Source: Candidatus Fermentithermobacillaceae bacterium
Lineage (GTDB): Bacteria; Bacillota; Sulfobacillia; Fermentithermobacillales; DUSS01
Direction: 5' to 3'
Length of the DNA: 64,000 bases
Assembly (NCBI GenBank): GCA_020725645.1
Contig: DYEQ01000031.1
Coordinates: 1-64,000, forward strand
Below, one piece after another: positions 45,414 through 54,376 of the stretch (the first letter of the stretch is position 1; each line of letters begins with the position of its first letter). The notes beneath the pieces were generated by a model that saw only the letters and a program-made list of their open reading frames with translations, was not told the origin of the DNA and searched no databases. Both the position numbers and the translations under genes were made by a program.

Positions 45414-45430
45414 CCCCTGCATAGCAGGGG
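45414..45430 (-). promoter_or_regulatory. Hairpin at the 5' end of the rnf mRNA
   Basis: CCCCTGC and GCAGGGG (7-bp arms, ATA/TAT loop) begin about five bases after the predicted rnf transcription start and are followed on the minus strand by TTAAGTTTTG. A hairpin so close to the 5' end is typical of mRNA-stabilising elements; it could also act as an attenuator. Confidence 0.55.
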
Positions 45431-45442
45431 CGCACACTTTAG

Positions 45443-45472
45443 ATTGTATTCTCAAGATACATAACAGGTCAA
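45443..45472 (-). promoter_or_regulatory. SigA promoter of the rnf operon
   Basis: On the minus strand TTGACC (45467-45472) and TACAAT (45443-45448) are separated by 18 bases. Both match the consensus in five of six positions. The predicted start is near 45436, giving a leader of about 120 bases before rnfC. The rest of the region 45473-45658 holds an imperfect stem (TGCCGGCT / AGCCGGCA, 45502-45533) that may end the upstream SPOR-gene transcript. Confidence 0.75.
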
Positions 45473-45658
45473 CCGGACAAGCTCCCAGTCAAAATGTACA
45501 CTGCCGGCTCCCCTTCGAAAAAGACAGCCGGCATCCGCTCAAACCGTACAAACGCCGGTTCGTACGATGCACAGTACAGCTCAGCTGCTGTTCCAACGGA
45601 TAAGCCACCGTTACTTCAGGACAAGCCCTTGACATCGCTCCGGCGTTCGTCCGCCGCG

Positions 45659-46501
45659 TCACTTGCCGAAGCTCGCCAGGATGTCCACTACCTTCATGAA
45701 TTCCGTCATAGCTTCGGGTCCCTTAGAAGCATCCCCGCCGTAGATTGCTTCGGCGCCGGCAAGAGCCTTCGACAACGACTCAAGGGCGGCCACGCAGGCA
45801 GAATGGGTGCTCCTCAGGTTTTCCGGAGGCTGGACCGCTTTCAAAGCTTCCAAGGCAGAAGCTACGTCCCGGGCAATGGACCTCACGTCCACCGGGGCGG
45901 TCTTCAGGTAGTACGAATCCCAGAAACCAAGGAGCGCCTGTATCGCCGGACCGGCCTTTTTCACTGCCCCCTCCAGCGCGGACACGTACTTCTTATCACC
46001 CGAAACCGACACCTGGATGGCCGGGACATCGAGGGTGCCGATGTAAGGCTTATCTTCTGCGGCAATGACCGTCCCCGATATCTTCGCCATTACGTCCTGC
46101 GCCATCTTCTCAGCTGCCTGTCTGGACGCCAGGACTCCGCAGTAGACCTTATGAAGGGGATCGGGCGCCATAACGTATGCCGGCGCACCCTTGGCAAAAC
46201 ACGCCTGGGCAAGCTTCGTAGCATTGTCCTTGTTGGAGAAGGCGCCCACCTGGATCCTATATACCGTGAACGCATCCACGGATATGGTCGCAGTCATGGT
46301 TTCCGGCGCGCTACCACCCTTGTCTTTCCCGGGAAGACCGCTGACTGGCGCACCGGGGGGTCTGGATAGAATGGACGAAAGGACGAACCGTCCCAGAAGA
46401 TAGCCGGCGCCCACCAGGGCCACAGCGACCAGGACGAAGACGAACAACGCCGAAAGACGCGATGATATCCCTCTCGGTCTCGACATTCGGGTTCTGCGCA
46501 C
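45659..46501 (-). CDS. SPOR-domain membrane protein
   Basis: This 280-residue protein has a basic N-terminus, one transmembrane helix (about 18-42), a Pro/Gly-rich linker and a SPOR domain (VYRIQVGAFSNKDNATKLAQACFAKGAPAYV, about 81-110), which binds denuded peptidoglycan at septa or in spore cortex. The C-terminal about 130 residues are helical and unassigned. GTG at 46501 is eight bases after AAAGGAGGG. It ends the valS-folC-PrcB-like run and is just upstream of the rnf promoter. Confidence 0.85.
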   Translation of the reverse strand: MRRTRMSRPRGISSRLSALFVFVLVAVALVGAGYLLGRFVLSSILSRPPGAPVSGLPGKDKGGSAPETMTATISVDAFTVYRIQVGAFSNKDNATKLAQACFAKGAPAYVMAPDPLHKVYCGVLASRQAAEKMAQDVMAKISGTVIAAEDKPYIGTLDVPAIQVSVSGDKKYVSALEGAVKKAGPAIQALLGFWDSYYLKTAPVDVRSIARDVASALEALKAVQPPENLRSTHSACVAALESLSKALAGAEAIYGGDASKGPEAMTEFMKVVDILASFGK

Positions 46502-46502
46502 G

Positions 46503-46952
46503 TCAAACCCTCCTTTCGGGCGTCTTTTGCCCGTACCGGGGCTTCTCTTCGGCCAGTTTCTCTCCCGTGGGAAGGTAGAAGGTGAATCTCAGCTCGACCC
46601 TGGAGTCTATCTTCGGAACCAGGACGAACGCCCTCGGGGTTGTCATCGCCAGCGTTACAAATTCCCCGGGCCTGGGAGTCCTGAAGCTGAGGATGACCCG
46701 GATCTCCCGGTCCTGAAGGAGTACGGCGTGAATCTTGACCCCGTGCCCTCCCGTAGGGCAAAGTCCTTGATGGACCGCGACCAGGTAATTCCTTTCGAAG
46801 TTCACCGCCGGTTTGTAAGAGGTTGCGCCGTAGGTGAGTTTCAGCGATTCTTCGTCGCCGAATACCATGAACATCCTTCGCTCCAAAAGTTCGGGCCAGG
46901 GTTGGATGTCGAGATCCACCTGTAACCATTGGAGCTCTCGCGGTCCGGCCAA
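46503..46952 (-). CDS. PrcB-like domain protein
   Basis: This 149-residue protein contains NFERNYLVAVHQGLCPTGGHGVKIHAV, the pattern of the PrcB C-terminal domain (a strand, then GxxPTGGY-like turn), followed by beta strands. No signal peptide or membrane segment is seen. The function is unknown; in Treponema PrcB is part of a protease complex. TTG at 46952 is well placed after GGGGGAGG. It is one base upstream of the SPOR gene, so the two are probably co-translated. Confidence 0.6.
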   Translation of the reverse strand: MAGPRELQWLQVDLDIQPWPELLERRMFMVFGDEESLKLTYGATSYKPAVNFERNYLVAVHQGLCPTGGHGVKIHAVLLQDREIRVILSFRTPRPGEFVTLAMTTPRAFVLVPKIDSRVELRFTFYLPTGEKLAEEKPRYGQKTPERRV

Positions 46953-46981
46953 AGATACCTCCCCCGATACGTCTCTAAATG

Positions 46982-48298
46982 CTATTCGTCCTCGTCCGAA
47001 AGAATGCCAAGCTTCTCCCTCAGCAAGGTCCTGGCGGCACCCACCAGATAAAGAGAACCCCAGATGAGTATCGCGTCTTCGGGAGAAGCTCGACGAAGCG
47101 AAAGTTCAAGAGCGTCTTTCAAGTCTCCTGCCACCGTTACGTCGGAACAGTACTTTCGAGCTTCCTTCGCCAGCACCTCCGCATCGAGAGCTCTTTCGGA
47201 CACCGGGGACGTCGCCACCACCACATTGCAGAAAGGCAACACCTGTGAAAGCACTTGCCTGTAATCCTTGTCTTTCAACATTCCCACAACGGATACGAGC
47301 TTCCGCCGGGGAATAAGCGGCAGGGAACGGACCAGTGCCGTTGCCCCTCCCGGATTGTGGGCCCCGTCCAGGATAATCAAGGGTCTTTCGGATACGACTT
47401 CGAGCCTTCCCGGCCACCTGGTGCGAGCGATCCCAGTCTTCACTGCATCCCAGGGGACTTTAACCCCCGACTCCCCCAACACTCTCGCCACCGCCACGGC
47501 CGTCGCCGCGTTTGTGGCCTGATGAGGCCCGGCTAGCGGAACAGAGATGCGCCCCAGTTCAGTCCCCCCGGCCGACACTTGAATCTCCTGACCGCGAATG
47601 GACTCAGCTTCCACCCGCCACGTTATGTCTTTTCCCACCAGCACCACCCTGCACCCTAGCTCACACGCTCTGTCCAAGATTACCGTGAGCGCCTCGAGCT
47701 CCTGCGGCGCTGCCACCACCGGAACACCGGGCTTTATGATCCCAGCTTTTTCGAAAGCTATCTCCCCCAGGGTGTTTCCAAGCCTGTCCGTGTGGTCAAG
47801 TGACACAGGCGTTATCACCGAGACCGCTGGGGTAACAACGTTGGTTGCGTCGAACCTGCCGCCGAGGCCCACCTCGAGAGATACCCAATCGCACCCGGAT
47901 TCCTCGAAATACACAAACGCCATGGCCGTCACTATTTCGAACTCGGTCGGATGAGGATATCCTAAGCTCGTCATCCTTTCAACCTGAGCTTTTACCCGAG
48001 GGACGAGCCCGGCTACCTCTTCCTTCCCGATCTTCCTGCCATCCAGGCGAATTCGTTCCCGGAAATCTTCAAGGTGGGGCGAAGTATAAGTCCCCGTTCG
48101 ATACCCGGCCTCCTTGAGGATGGAGGCCACCATCGCCGTGACCGAACCCTTGCCGTTCGTGCCGGCGATATGGACGAACCGACCTGAGTCGTGTGGTCGC
48201 CCCAGGAAGTCCAGGAGTACGCTTATCCGCTCGAGGCCGAGTTGCGACCCGAACCTGTACGCCGAATGAATCCAGTTGAGCGCTTCGTCGTAGTCCAC
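46982..48298 (-). CDS. folC: Folylpolyglutamate synthase / dihydrofolate synthase
   Basis: This 438-residue Mur-ligase-family enzyme adds glutamates to folates and may also make dihydrofolate. The P-loop GTNGKGSVTAM (about 44-54), the SPHLEDFRERI segment, the substrate-binding SLDHTDRLGNTLGEIAFEKAGIIK and the DGAHNPGGA motif are clear. GTG at 48298 follows AAGGAG. It is 75 bases after valS, the usual clostridial order valS-folC. Confidence 0.95.
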   Translation of the reverse strand: MDYDEALNWIHSAYRFGSQLGLERISVLLDFLGRPHDSGRFVHIAGTNGKGSVTAMVASILKEAGYRTGTYTSPHLEDFRERIRLDGRKIGKEEVAGLVPRVKAQVERMTSLGYPHPTEFEIVTAMAFVYFEESGCDWVSLEVGLGGRFDATNVVTPAVSVITPVSLDHTDRLGNTLGEIAFEKAGIIKPGVPVVAAPQELEALTVILDRACELGCRVVLVGKDITWRVEAESIRGQEIQVSAGGTELGRISVPLAGPHQATNAATAVAVARVLGESGVKVPWDAVKTGIARTRWPGRLEVVSERPLIILDGAHNPGGATALVRSLPLIPRRKLVSVVGMLKDKDYRQVLSQVLPFCNVVVATSPVSERALDAEVLAKEARKYCSDVTVAGDLKDALELSLRRASPEDAILIWGSLYLVGAARTLLREKLGILSDEDE

Positions 48299-48373
48299 GT
48301 TCCTTGCTCCTTGTGTACAAAGCGTGCCTATCTAGATCTACTCAATTTCCAACCGGTGTCCAACCGGGACCGC

Positions 48374-51112
48374 TTAACCCACGTGCCGTCCGATACCTTG
48401 GCCGGAGCCCTGCTCATTTTGACCTTCACCAGAGGCGGGTATCTCCGCGCCCAGTGCCTTCAGACGTTCCTCCAGCCTGGCGAGCTTTGCCTGGAGATCT
48501 TCAAGCTTAGTTCTTTCCTTCTCGACCACCTCGGCAGGAGCTTTTTCCAGAAAAGCGCCGTCGGACAGTTTGGTTCGGGAGCGCTCGATCTCGGAAGAGA
48601 TCGACTTCACCTGCTTACTAAGACGAGAGATCTCGTTTTCGAGGTCCACGATTCCGGCCAAGGGCAGGTAGATCTCCGCACCCGAGATGACCGCGGCCAG
48701 CGCTTGCCTGGGCCGCTCTTTGCCGAGTTCGAGAGGATTCGCCCAGGCCAGTCGCTTTATATACGGAAGGAGCGGTTCCCACTTTGCGGGGTCGCCCACC
48801 AGTACGACTCTAGCTTCCTTACCCGTGGGGACGGAGACCTCAGCCCTGAGATTCCGGATGGCCCTCGTAGCTTCTATCATCATCGAGATGGACTCCTCAG
48901 CTTCCTCATACCTGGGGAACTCTCCTCTCGCAGGATAAGGGGCCACCATGATGCTCTCGGGCACCGCTCGATCTTCACCGCGGCCGTGGGCCAGCTCACC
49001 CGCTGCAGTGCCGGCGGGTTTAGGCAGAGCTTGCCAGATCTCCTCGGTGATGAACGGGATGAACGGGTGCAAAAGCCTCAGGGAGGTCTCCAGCGTCTTC
49101 CAGAGAATGTACCGGGTTTCTTCCGATGCCTCCAGGTCTTTCAGACTCGCTTTTGAGATTTCGATGTACCAGTCGCAGAACTCGTCCCATACGAAGGCGG
49201 TTATGATATCGATGCCTTCGCCGGGCTCGAACCTCTCCATGGCGTCGATGACCCGGTCGATGGTATGGGAAAGTCGCGAGAGAATCCATTGACCTTCGAG
49301 GGTCCGCGGAGAAACGGGCTTGGCCGGCGGAGACCAGCCCTCGATGTTCATGAGGATGAACCGGCCGGCATTCCACAGTTTGTTGCAGAAGTTCCGGGAG
49401 CCTTCTACCTTTTCCCAGTAGAACCTCATATCGTTCCCCATGGTCACCCCCGAGGTCAGCGATATCCTCAGCGCGTCCGCGCCGTACTTTTCCACCACCT
49501 CGAGGGGATCGATGCCGTTCCCCAGGGACTTGGACATCTTTCGGCCCAGCGCGTCCCTGACAAGGCCGTGGATGAGGACGTCTTTGAAAGGTTCCCTTCC
49601 CGTGAACTCCAGGGAGGAGAATATCATCCTCGCCACCCAGAAGAAGATGATGTCATAGCCAGTCACCAGTATATCCGTGGGGAAAAAGTAATCGAGGTCA
49701 GCCGTTTTCTCCGGCCAGCCCAGGGTGGAAAAAGGCCACAGGGCCGAAGAAAACCAGGTATCAAGCACGTCTTCGTCCTGTCTGACCTCTCCTCCGCATT
49801 CGGGACAACCGGACGGCGCCTCGCGGGCCACTATCACTTTCCCGCAGTTCTGGCAGTACCACGCCGGTATCCGGTGACCCCACCAAAGCTGCCGCGATAT
49901 GCACCAGTCCCTGACGTTCTCCATCCAATTCAGATATATCTTGGTGAACCGTTCGGGCACGAATCGCACGATCCCATCTTTAACCACCTGGATGGCAGGA
50001 CCCTTCAATGGCTCCATCTTCACGAACCACTGCTCGGAGATGAGCGGTTCGACGGGGGAGTCGCACCGGTGACATCTGCCCTGAGCGAACCGGTACGGCT
50101 CGGTCTTCACCAGGTAACCGCCGGCTTCAAGGTCCCTCAACACAGCTTGCCGGGCTTCGTACCTATCAAGTCCCCGGTACTTTCCTGCTTCCTCCGTCAT
50201 CTTGCCGCCGGTATCGATGACCGTCACGAAATCCAGGTTGTGCCGCCGGGCCATCTCGAAGTCATCGGAGTCATGAGAAGGAGTCACTTTGACAGCGCCG
50301 GTACCGAAGTCCGGCTTGACCGCTTCGTCGGCGATGATCGGAAGGCGCCTTCCCACCAGCGGAAGCACTGCAAACCGGCCTATCAGATGCCGGTACCTTT
50401 CATCGGCGGGATTCACGGCCACCGCGGTGTCCCCCAGCATCGTTTCGGGCCGCGTGGTGGCCACCTGGATTTCGCCGCCGCCTTCGAGGGGATACCGCAG
50501 GTACCACAGGTACCCGTCGACCTCTTCGTGTTCGACCTCGATGTCGGATATGACCGTGCGACAGCCGGGGCAGAAGTTCACCATGTATTTACCCCTGTAA
50601 ATGAGGCCCTTTTCATACAAACGCACGAAGACCTCGGTGACCGCACGGGAGCACCCTTCGTCCATGGTGAAACGCTCTCTCGACCAGTCACACGAAGCTC
50701 CCAGGCGCTTTAGCTGGTCCGTGATGATGTGCCCGTACTTCTCCTTCCAGGCCCATGCTCTTTCCAGGAACTTCTCCCGCCCCAGCTCCCATCTGGAGGT
50801 GCCCTCCTCCGCCAGCACCTCCTCGATCTTGGCATGAGTGGCTATGGACGCATGGTCGGTCCCGGGCAGCCATAGGGTTTCGTACCCTTGCATTCTCCTG
50901 TATCTAACGAACACGTCCTGAAGCGTAGTATCCAGCGCGTGGCCCATATGAAGAGCACCCGTGACGTTGGGGGGCGGTATTACGATTGAAAAACGCTTTT
51001 TACCCCGGCGGACGTGAGCTTTGAAGAAGCCCTTTTCCAGCCACCACTTGTACCACCTGGTTTCGAACTGGGCGGGATCGTATGCGGTCGGAAGCGAAGC
51101 TCTCTCGGCCAT
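48374..51112 (-). CDS. valS: Valyl-tRNA synthetase
   Basis: This 912-residue class I synthetase charges tRNA-Val. The HIGH-type motif is in PPNVTGALHMGHALD and the KMSKS loop is GRKMSKSLGNGIDP. The CP1 editing domain (TTRPETMLGDTAVAV, GTGAVKVTPSHD) and a C-terminal coiled-coil arm are present. ATG at 51110-51112 follows GGAGGAAGGAGAG. The frame is open far upstream but that part is the T-box leader. Expression should respond to uncharged tRNA-Val. Confidence 0.97.
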   Translation of the reverse strand: MAERASLPTAYDPAQFETRWYKWWLEKGFFKAHVRRGKKRFSIVIPPPNVTGALHMGHALDTTLQDVFVRYRRMQGYETLWLPGTDHASIATHAKIEEVLAEEGTSRWELGREKFLERAWAWKEKYGHIITDQLKRLGASCDWSRERFTMDEGCSRAVTEVFVRLYEKGLIYRGKYMVNFCPGCRTVISDIEVEHEEVDGYLWYLRYPLEGGGEIQVATTRPETMLGDTAVAVNPADERYRHLIGRFAVLPLVGRRLPIIADEAVKPDFGTGAVKVTPSHDSDDFEMARRHNLDFVTVIDTGGKMTEEAGKYRGLDRYEARQAVLRDLEAGGYLVKTEPYRFAQGRCHRCDSPVEPLISEQWFVKMEPLKGPAIQVVKDGIVRFVPERFTKIYLNWMENVRDWCISRQLWWGHRIPAWYCQNCGKVIVAREAPSGCPECGGEVRQDEDVLDTWFSSALWPFSTLGWPEKTADLDYFFPTDILVTGYDIIFFWVARMIFSSLEFTGREPFKDVLIHGLVRDALGRKMSKSLGNGIDPLEVVEKYGADALRISLTSGVTMGNDMRFYWEKVEGSRNFCNKLWNAGRFILMNIEGWSPPAKPVSPRTLEGQWILSRLSHTIDRVIDAMERFEPGEGIDIITAFVWDEFCDWYIEISKASLKDLEASEETRYILWKTLETSLRLLHPFIPFITEEIWQALPKPAGTAAGELAHGRGEDRAVPESIMVAPYPARGEFPRYEEAEESISMMIEATRAIRNLRAEVSVPTGKEARVVLVGDPAKWEPLLPYIKRLAWANPLELGKERPRQALAAVISGAEIYLPLAGIVDLENEISRLSKQVKSISSEIERSRTKLSDGAFLEKAPAEVVEKERTKLEDLQAKLARLEERLKALGAEIPASGEGQNEQGSGQGIGRHVG

Positions 51113-51146
51113 CGGACTCTCTCCTTCCTCCTGAATCTTGTTTCCA

Positions 51147-51651
51147 AATAGCAAGGCCCCTTCACAAGGACGAAGGGGCCGTTTTCGCGGTACCACCCTG
51201 CTTCCGGTCGCAACCATCCGCTCCGGTCCGGCCTTACCGTCGACCGGGCACATGCGACCCGGTTCGCCAAATCTGCCGAACCATTGGCCGCAGATGTGCT
51301 CAAGTCCAAACCTTCCGCAAACAGTTCCAAACTTCCCGAATCTCTCGGGCCGGTGGCCCTTAGGCACGAACCGGACCCTTGCAACCGGCACTCTCAGCTT
51401 TAACGGGCTCTCCCGTCCGGGCTTACTCTCTCTCACAACCCCGGGGTTCTGTTCTATCCGCCCTCCCGACACTGCCCGTTTTTCCGAGGCAGAGCCCGGA
51501 TGCGGCGATAAAACTACAATGACCCTGGATTTCAGCCCAGAACCTCGGGGGCGACCTTCGGCGGTCCTGCGCGGACGGAACTCGCACCAATGCGTCCCGC
51601 TCTCTGGCCGGCGTCTCCGCCTACTCCTCCCCGTCATCGGTCATCTCGTTT
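51147..51651 (-). ncRNA. T-box leader of valS
   Basis: On the minus strand the conserved T-box AGGGTGGTACCGCG is at 51186-51199, followed by a terminator stem (GGCCCCTTC ... GAAGGGGCC class, 51153-51180). Near the 5' end the stem I signatures GGAGGAGTAGG (AGTA motif), CCAGAGAGCGGG (AG bulge) and GGTGCGAG (apical loop) occur in order. A GTC at 51553-51555 in GAAGGTCGCC is a candidate Val specifier. The leader is about 500 bases, long for this class, with extra GC-rich stems between stem I and the antiterminator. Confidence 0.92.
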
Positions 51652-51657
51652 TCTCAG

Positions 51658-51686
51658 ATTATACACGGGGTGCGTACGACGCGCAA
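51658..51686 (-). promoter_or_regulatory. Promoter of the valS T-box leader
   Basis: Minus-strand TATAAT (51658-51663) is a perfect -10. TTGCGC lies 17 bases upstream as a four-of-six -35. The predicted start is about 51651, just before the T-box stem I. Bases 51687-51761 up to the yjbQ stop hold nothing clear. Confidence 0.75.
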
Positions 51687-51761
51687 ACAACCATAAACGT
51701 CAAAGCCGAAATCAGGTCAGCTGGCCGGCGCAACGTCTTTTTGCCCCCTCCACAGTAGCTC

Positions 51762-52196
51762 CTACTCACCGATAATCTTGACCACGACGCGCTTGGGGCG
51801 CCGGCCGTCCCATTCGCCGTAGAAAACCCGCTGCCAGGGGCCCAAGTCCATGCGTCCATTGGTGATGGGCACCAGCACCTGGTGGCCCACAGCCAGGCTG
51901 CGCAGATGCGCCGCGCCATTGTCTTCGCCGGTTTGATTGTGGAGGTAATCGTCTTTGCAGGCCGGGTGGTGATCCCAGGGTGCCACAACACCCTCCAGCC
52001 AGTCTTGGATGTCCTGCCAGAGCCCGGGCTCGTGGTCGTTCACAAATACCGACGCTGTGATGTGCATGGCGCTGACCAGCATCAGGCCTTCCTCGACGGG
52101 ACGCTCCCGCAAGAACTCTTCGAGCTGGTCTGTGATGTCGATGATCTCCTGCCGCTTGGTCGTGTTGAATGTGATGTACGTGGTGTACGATTTCAT
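51762..52196 (-). CDS. yjbQ: YjbQ/UPF0047 family protein
   Basis: This 144-residue UPF0047 protein has the family motifs GLMLVSAMHITASVFVNDHEPGL, HHPACKDDYLHNQTGEDNGAAHLRSLAVGHQVLVPITNGRMDLG and WQRVFYGEWDG. Members have weak thiamine-phosphate synthase activity in vitro; the cellular role is unsettled. ATG at 52194-52196 follows GGAGG by about seven bases. It follows the GNAT gene after a 50-base gap. Confidence 0.9.
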   Translation of the reverse strand: MKSYTTYITFNTTKRQEIIDITDQLEEFLRERPVEEGLMLVSAMHITASVFVNDHEPGLWQDIQDWLEGVVAPWDHHPACKDDYLHNQTGEDNGAAHLRSLAVGHQVLVPITNGRMDLGPWQRVFYGEWDGRRPKRVVVKIIGE

Positions 52197-52246
52197 GGCG
52201 CTTCCTCCCATCGGGCCCGGTTCTTGCGCCGTTGCCGGATCGCGTC

Positions 52247-52783
52247 CTAACTCCCGCATCTTGCGACATCCTCCGCCGCGATATCCATCAGAAGCAGCGG
52301 AGGGATGCCGTAGCGCGGCGAGAGTTTGACGATGCCCCGTCGTTGAAAGCCGCATTTGGTGTAGCATCTAATAGCTCGCTTATTGTCCTTGTTCACTCTC
52401 AGGAATATCTTTTTCAAGGGCAAAGCCCGGAATATGCCGTCGACGAACAGGGTCACGGCCTCCTGGCCCAGGCCCAAATCCCAGAGATTCTTCTCACCGA
52501 TGACTATCCTGAGCTCCCCCGTATGTAACCTCCAGGAGATGTTTAAAAGCTCCACTTCCCCGATGAGCTCGCCGGAGAGCGTCTCTATGGCCATGCTCAC
52601 TCTTGAGCCATTTCCATTGAAGTACCAATCTCTTACATCCCTCAGTCCGTCGAACTTCTTCCCGGACCATTTCACTATTTCATCATCGTTGTCCCATTTC
52701 ACGAAACTTTCCAGGTCTTCCGGCCTGACGGGTCGCACGCGAACGCGGCGCCCCTCGACCGGAAAGTACTTATTCAGCTCCAA
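52247..52783 (-). CDS. GNAT family acetyltransferase (RimJ/RimL-like)
   Basis: This 178-residue N-acetyltransferase has RVRVRPVRPEDLESFVKW at the start and the acetyl-CoA-binding strand-loop IGEKNLWDLGLGQEAVTLFVDGIF, then KIFLRVNKDNKRAIRCYTKCGFQRRG. The loop carries GLGQEA in place of the usual R/QxxGxG/A signature. TTG at 52781-52783 is eight bases after GAAGGTG and gives a normal length; the frame runs 58 codons further upstream without an SD. The substrate is unknown. Confidence 0.85.
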   Translation of the reverse strand: MELNKYFPVEGRRVRVRPVRPEDLESFVKWDNDDEIVKWSGKKFDGLRDVRDWYFNGNGSRVSMAIETLSGELIGEVELLNISWRLHTGELRIVIGEKNLWDLGLGQEAVTLFVDGIFRALPLKKIFLRVNKDNKRAIRCYTKCGFQRRGIVKLSPRYGIPPLLLMDIAAEDVARCGS

Positions 52784-53086
52784 TTCATCGTCACCTTCTG
52801 CCGTTGTCCCTCCAGGCTTGAGCCTTGCTCTTACCTGTGCCTTGCGGGAGGACCATCCCGAGTCGGACTTAACCAAAACCCACAAGCTGTGCCCGGAAAC
52901 CCGGTGCTCTTCGCCCCCGGACGGCCGGCGAGGCGGCACCGGGCCGCTCACTCCCATTTCTATGCGATGGGATTCAAAACGAGCGCGCCAGGCGCGTGCG
53001 CTTTCGGGGTCAATGAACGGCTATTTCGATGCGCCGGGGAAGAAAACCTCTAGTGAACGGCGATGTAAATGTTGCGCGAAAGTGAA

Positions 53087-53108
53087 AGAGCTCCCTTCCG
53101 GGAGCTCT
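53087..53108 (-). terminator. Terminator hairpin after the ddl-like gene
   Basis: AGAGCTCCC and GGGAGCTCT form a 9-bp stem with a four-base loop. On the minus strand it is followed by TTCACTTTC, a weak T-rich tail. It lies about 135 bases after the ddl-like stop at 53244, in the gap before the GNAT gene. The rest of 52784-53243 shows no gene. Confidence 0.6.
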
Positions 53109-53243
53109 TCGTGAAACTGCCTGCGCTCGGTCGTCAGACTATACCGAAACCGTTCCGGGTGTAACCGAGGCACCGGAACCATCGCCCGGCTACACACAGT
53201 CTGTCTTTCAACCTCGGCTATCCGGGGTCAACCCGATCCCGAC

Positions 53244-54278
53244 TCACGCTATCCGCCGTGCAAGAACCGCCTCGGAACTGAGAAGGTGTTCGAGCCCGTA
53301 GCGTTTAAGGGCACACCCGAGGATCGTGTTGACGAGTTCGACGTAACTGAAGCCACCCTTCTCAGCGATCCTGGGAAAGTCCGAAAACCCCGGCGTCAAC
53401 CCGGGGAGAGGGTTAACCTCCATCACGTTGGGGACGCCGTTCCGGTCGAGCCTCATGTCGATCCTGGCCATATCCCTGCACCCTAGAGCCCGGTACGTCC
53501 TTAACGCCAAATCCTCTATCGCCCGTTTCAACTCATCGTCGATGGGAGCAGGGCACAGGTAGAACTCGTCCTGGTACCATTCGACTTTAAACTGTCTCGA
53601 GTAGACCTTTCCGTGTTCTGCGGGACACGGGTTGAAGTTGATCTCCATGACCGGAAGCACCAGCGGGTTCGCGTTACCGAGAATTCCTACGGTAAATTCC
53701 CGACCCGGCAGAAACTCCTCGACGAGAGCGGGCTGCTTGTACATCTTAGTCAGCCGCGAAACCTCGCGCTCCAGGTCGGCGACGCTCGATACGATGGAAC
53801 TGGAACCCACACCCATGCTCGAGCCCTCGTGCAGGGGCTTGACGAAAAGGGGAAACTCCAGTCCCGTTACGTCCACCGGTTCCCCGGCGTCGAAGACTTT
53901 GAAGGGAGCGGTGGGAATGCCGTGATACGCCAGCACCTTTTTGGTAAGAGCTTTGTCGAGCGTGAGGGCAAGCGTCAGCACCCCGGAACCTGTATAGGGG
54001 ATCCCGAGCATTTCCAGGATCGCGGGGATGTGACTTTCACGGGATTCACCTCTCAATCCCTCGCACATGTTGAAGACGATGTCTACCGGTTTTTCGAGGA
54101 GCCTGAGATAAGCGACGTCGTTTCCTTCGATGAGCACTACTTCGTGGCCCCCGGCTCTCAGAGCCTCGGCCACCGCCATTACCGTGGTTTCCGAATCCAG
54201 TTCGGCACCAAGGTCCGGAGGTTCCCCGTCATCCGGAGGTTCCCCCTTAAGGTTGTACATCAGGCCAACAGTGGCCAT
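53244..54278 (-). CDS. D-alanine-D-alanine ligase-like ATP-grasp protein
   Basis: This 344-residue ATP-grasp enzyme resembles D-Ala-D-Ala ligases: FNMCEGLRGESRESHIPAILEMLGIPYTGSG, LDKALTKKVLAYHGIPTAP, PLFVKPLHEGSSMGVGSSS, ALVEEFLPGREFTVGIL and the metal-binding MEVNPLPGLTPG. It is not next to other cell-wall genes and has its own regulated-looking promoter, so it may be a ligase for another dipeptide rather than the main Ddl. ATG at 54278 is about 11 bases after AAAGGAGGAG. The polar PPDDGEPPDLG insert near residue 15 is unusual. Confidence 0.85.
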   Translation of the reverse strand: MATVGLMYNLKGEPPDDGEPPDLGAELDSETTVMAVAEALRAGGHEVVLIEGNDVAYLRLLEKPVDIVFNMCEGLRGESRESHIPAILEMLGIPYTGSGVLTLALTLDKALTKKVLAYHGIPTAPFKVFDAGEPVDVTGLEFPLFVKPLHEGSSMGVGSSSIVSSVADLEREVSRLTKMYKQPALVEEFLPGREFTVGILGNANPLVLPVMEINFNPCPAEHGKVYSRQFKVEWYQDEFYLCPAPIDDELKRAIEDLALRTYRALGCRDMARIDMRLDRNGVPNVMEVNPLPGLTPGFSDFPRIAEKGGFSYVELVNTILGCALKRYGLEHLLSSEAVLARRIA

Positions 54279-54316
54279 GCTCCCATCGACTCCTCCTTTG
54301 ATTGATGGTCAGGGGT

Positions 54317-54345
54317 ATTATGGCACGGTGCCATAAAGGGGTCAA
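54317..54345 (-). promoter_or_regulatory. Promoter of the ddl-like gene with palindromic operator
   Basis: Minus-strand TTGACC (54340-54345) and CATAAT (54317-54322) are exactly 17 bases apart. The palindrome TATGGCACGGTGCCATA (54319-54335, 8-bp arms and one central base) fills most of the spacer and overlaps the -10. A repressor bound there would block RNA polymerase. The predicted start is about 54310, giving a leader of about 30 bases. Confidence 0.75.
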
Positions 54346-54376
54346 TGAGAATTTGGACCCATGGCAAGCTGGCACA

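Noticed and set aside
49265-50713. 482-codon plus-strand open frame inside valS
   Set aside because: It is antisense to the catalytic and editing domains of valyl-tRNA synthetase and shows no protein-family signal.
51113-51637. N-terminal extension of valS by 175 codons
   Set aside because: The stretch is the T-box leader; the ATG at 51112 has a strong SD and the family N-terminus.
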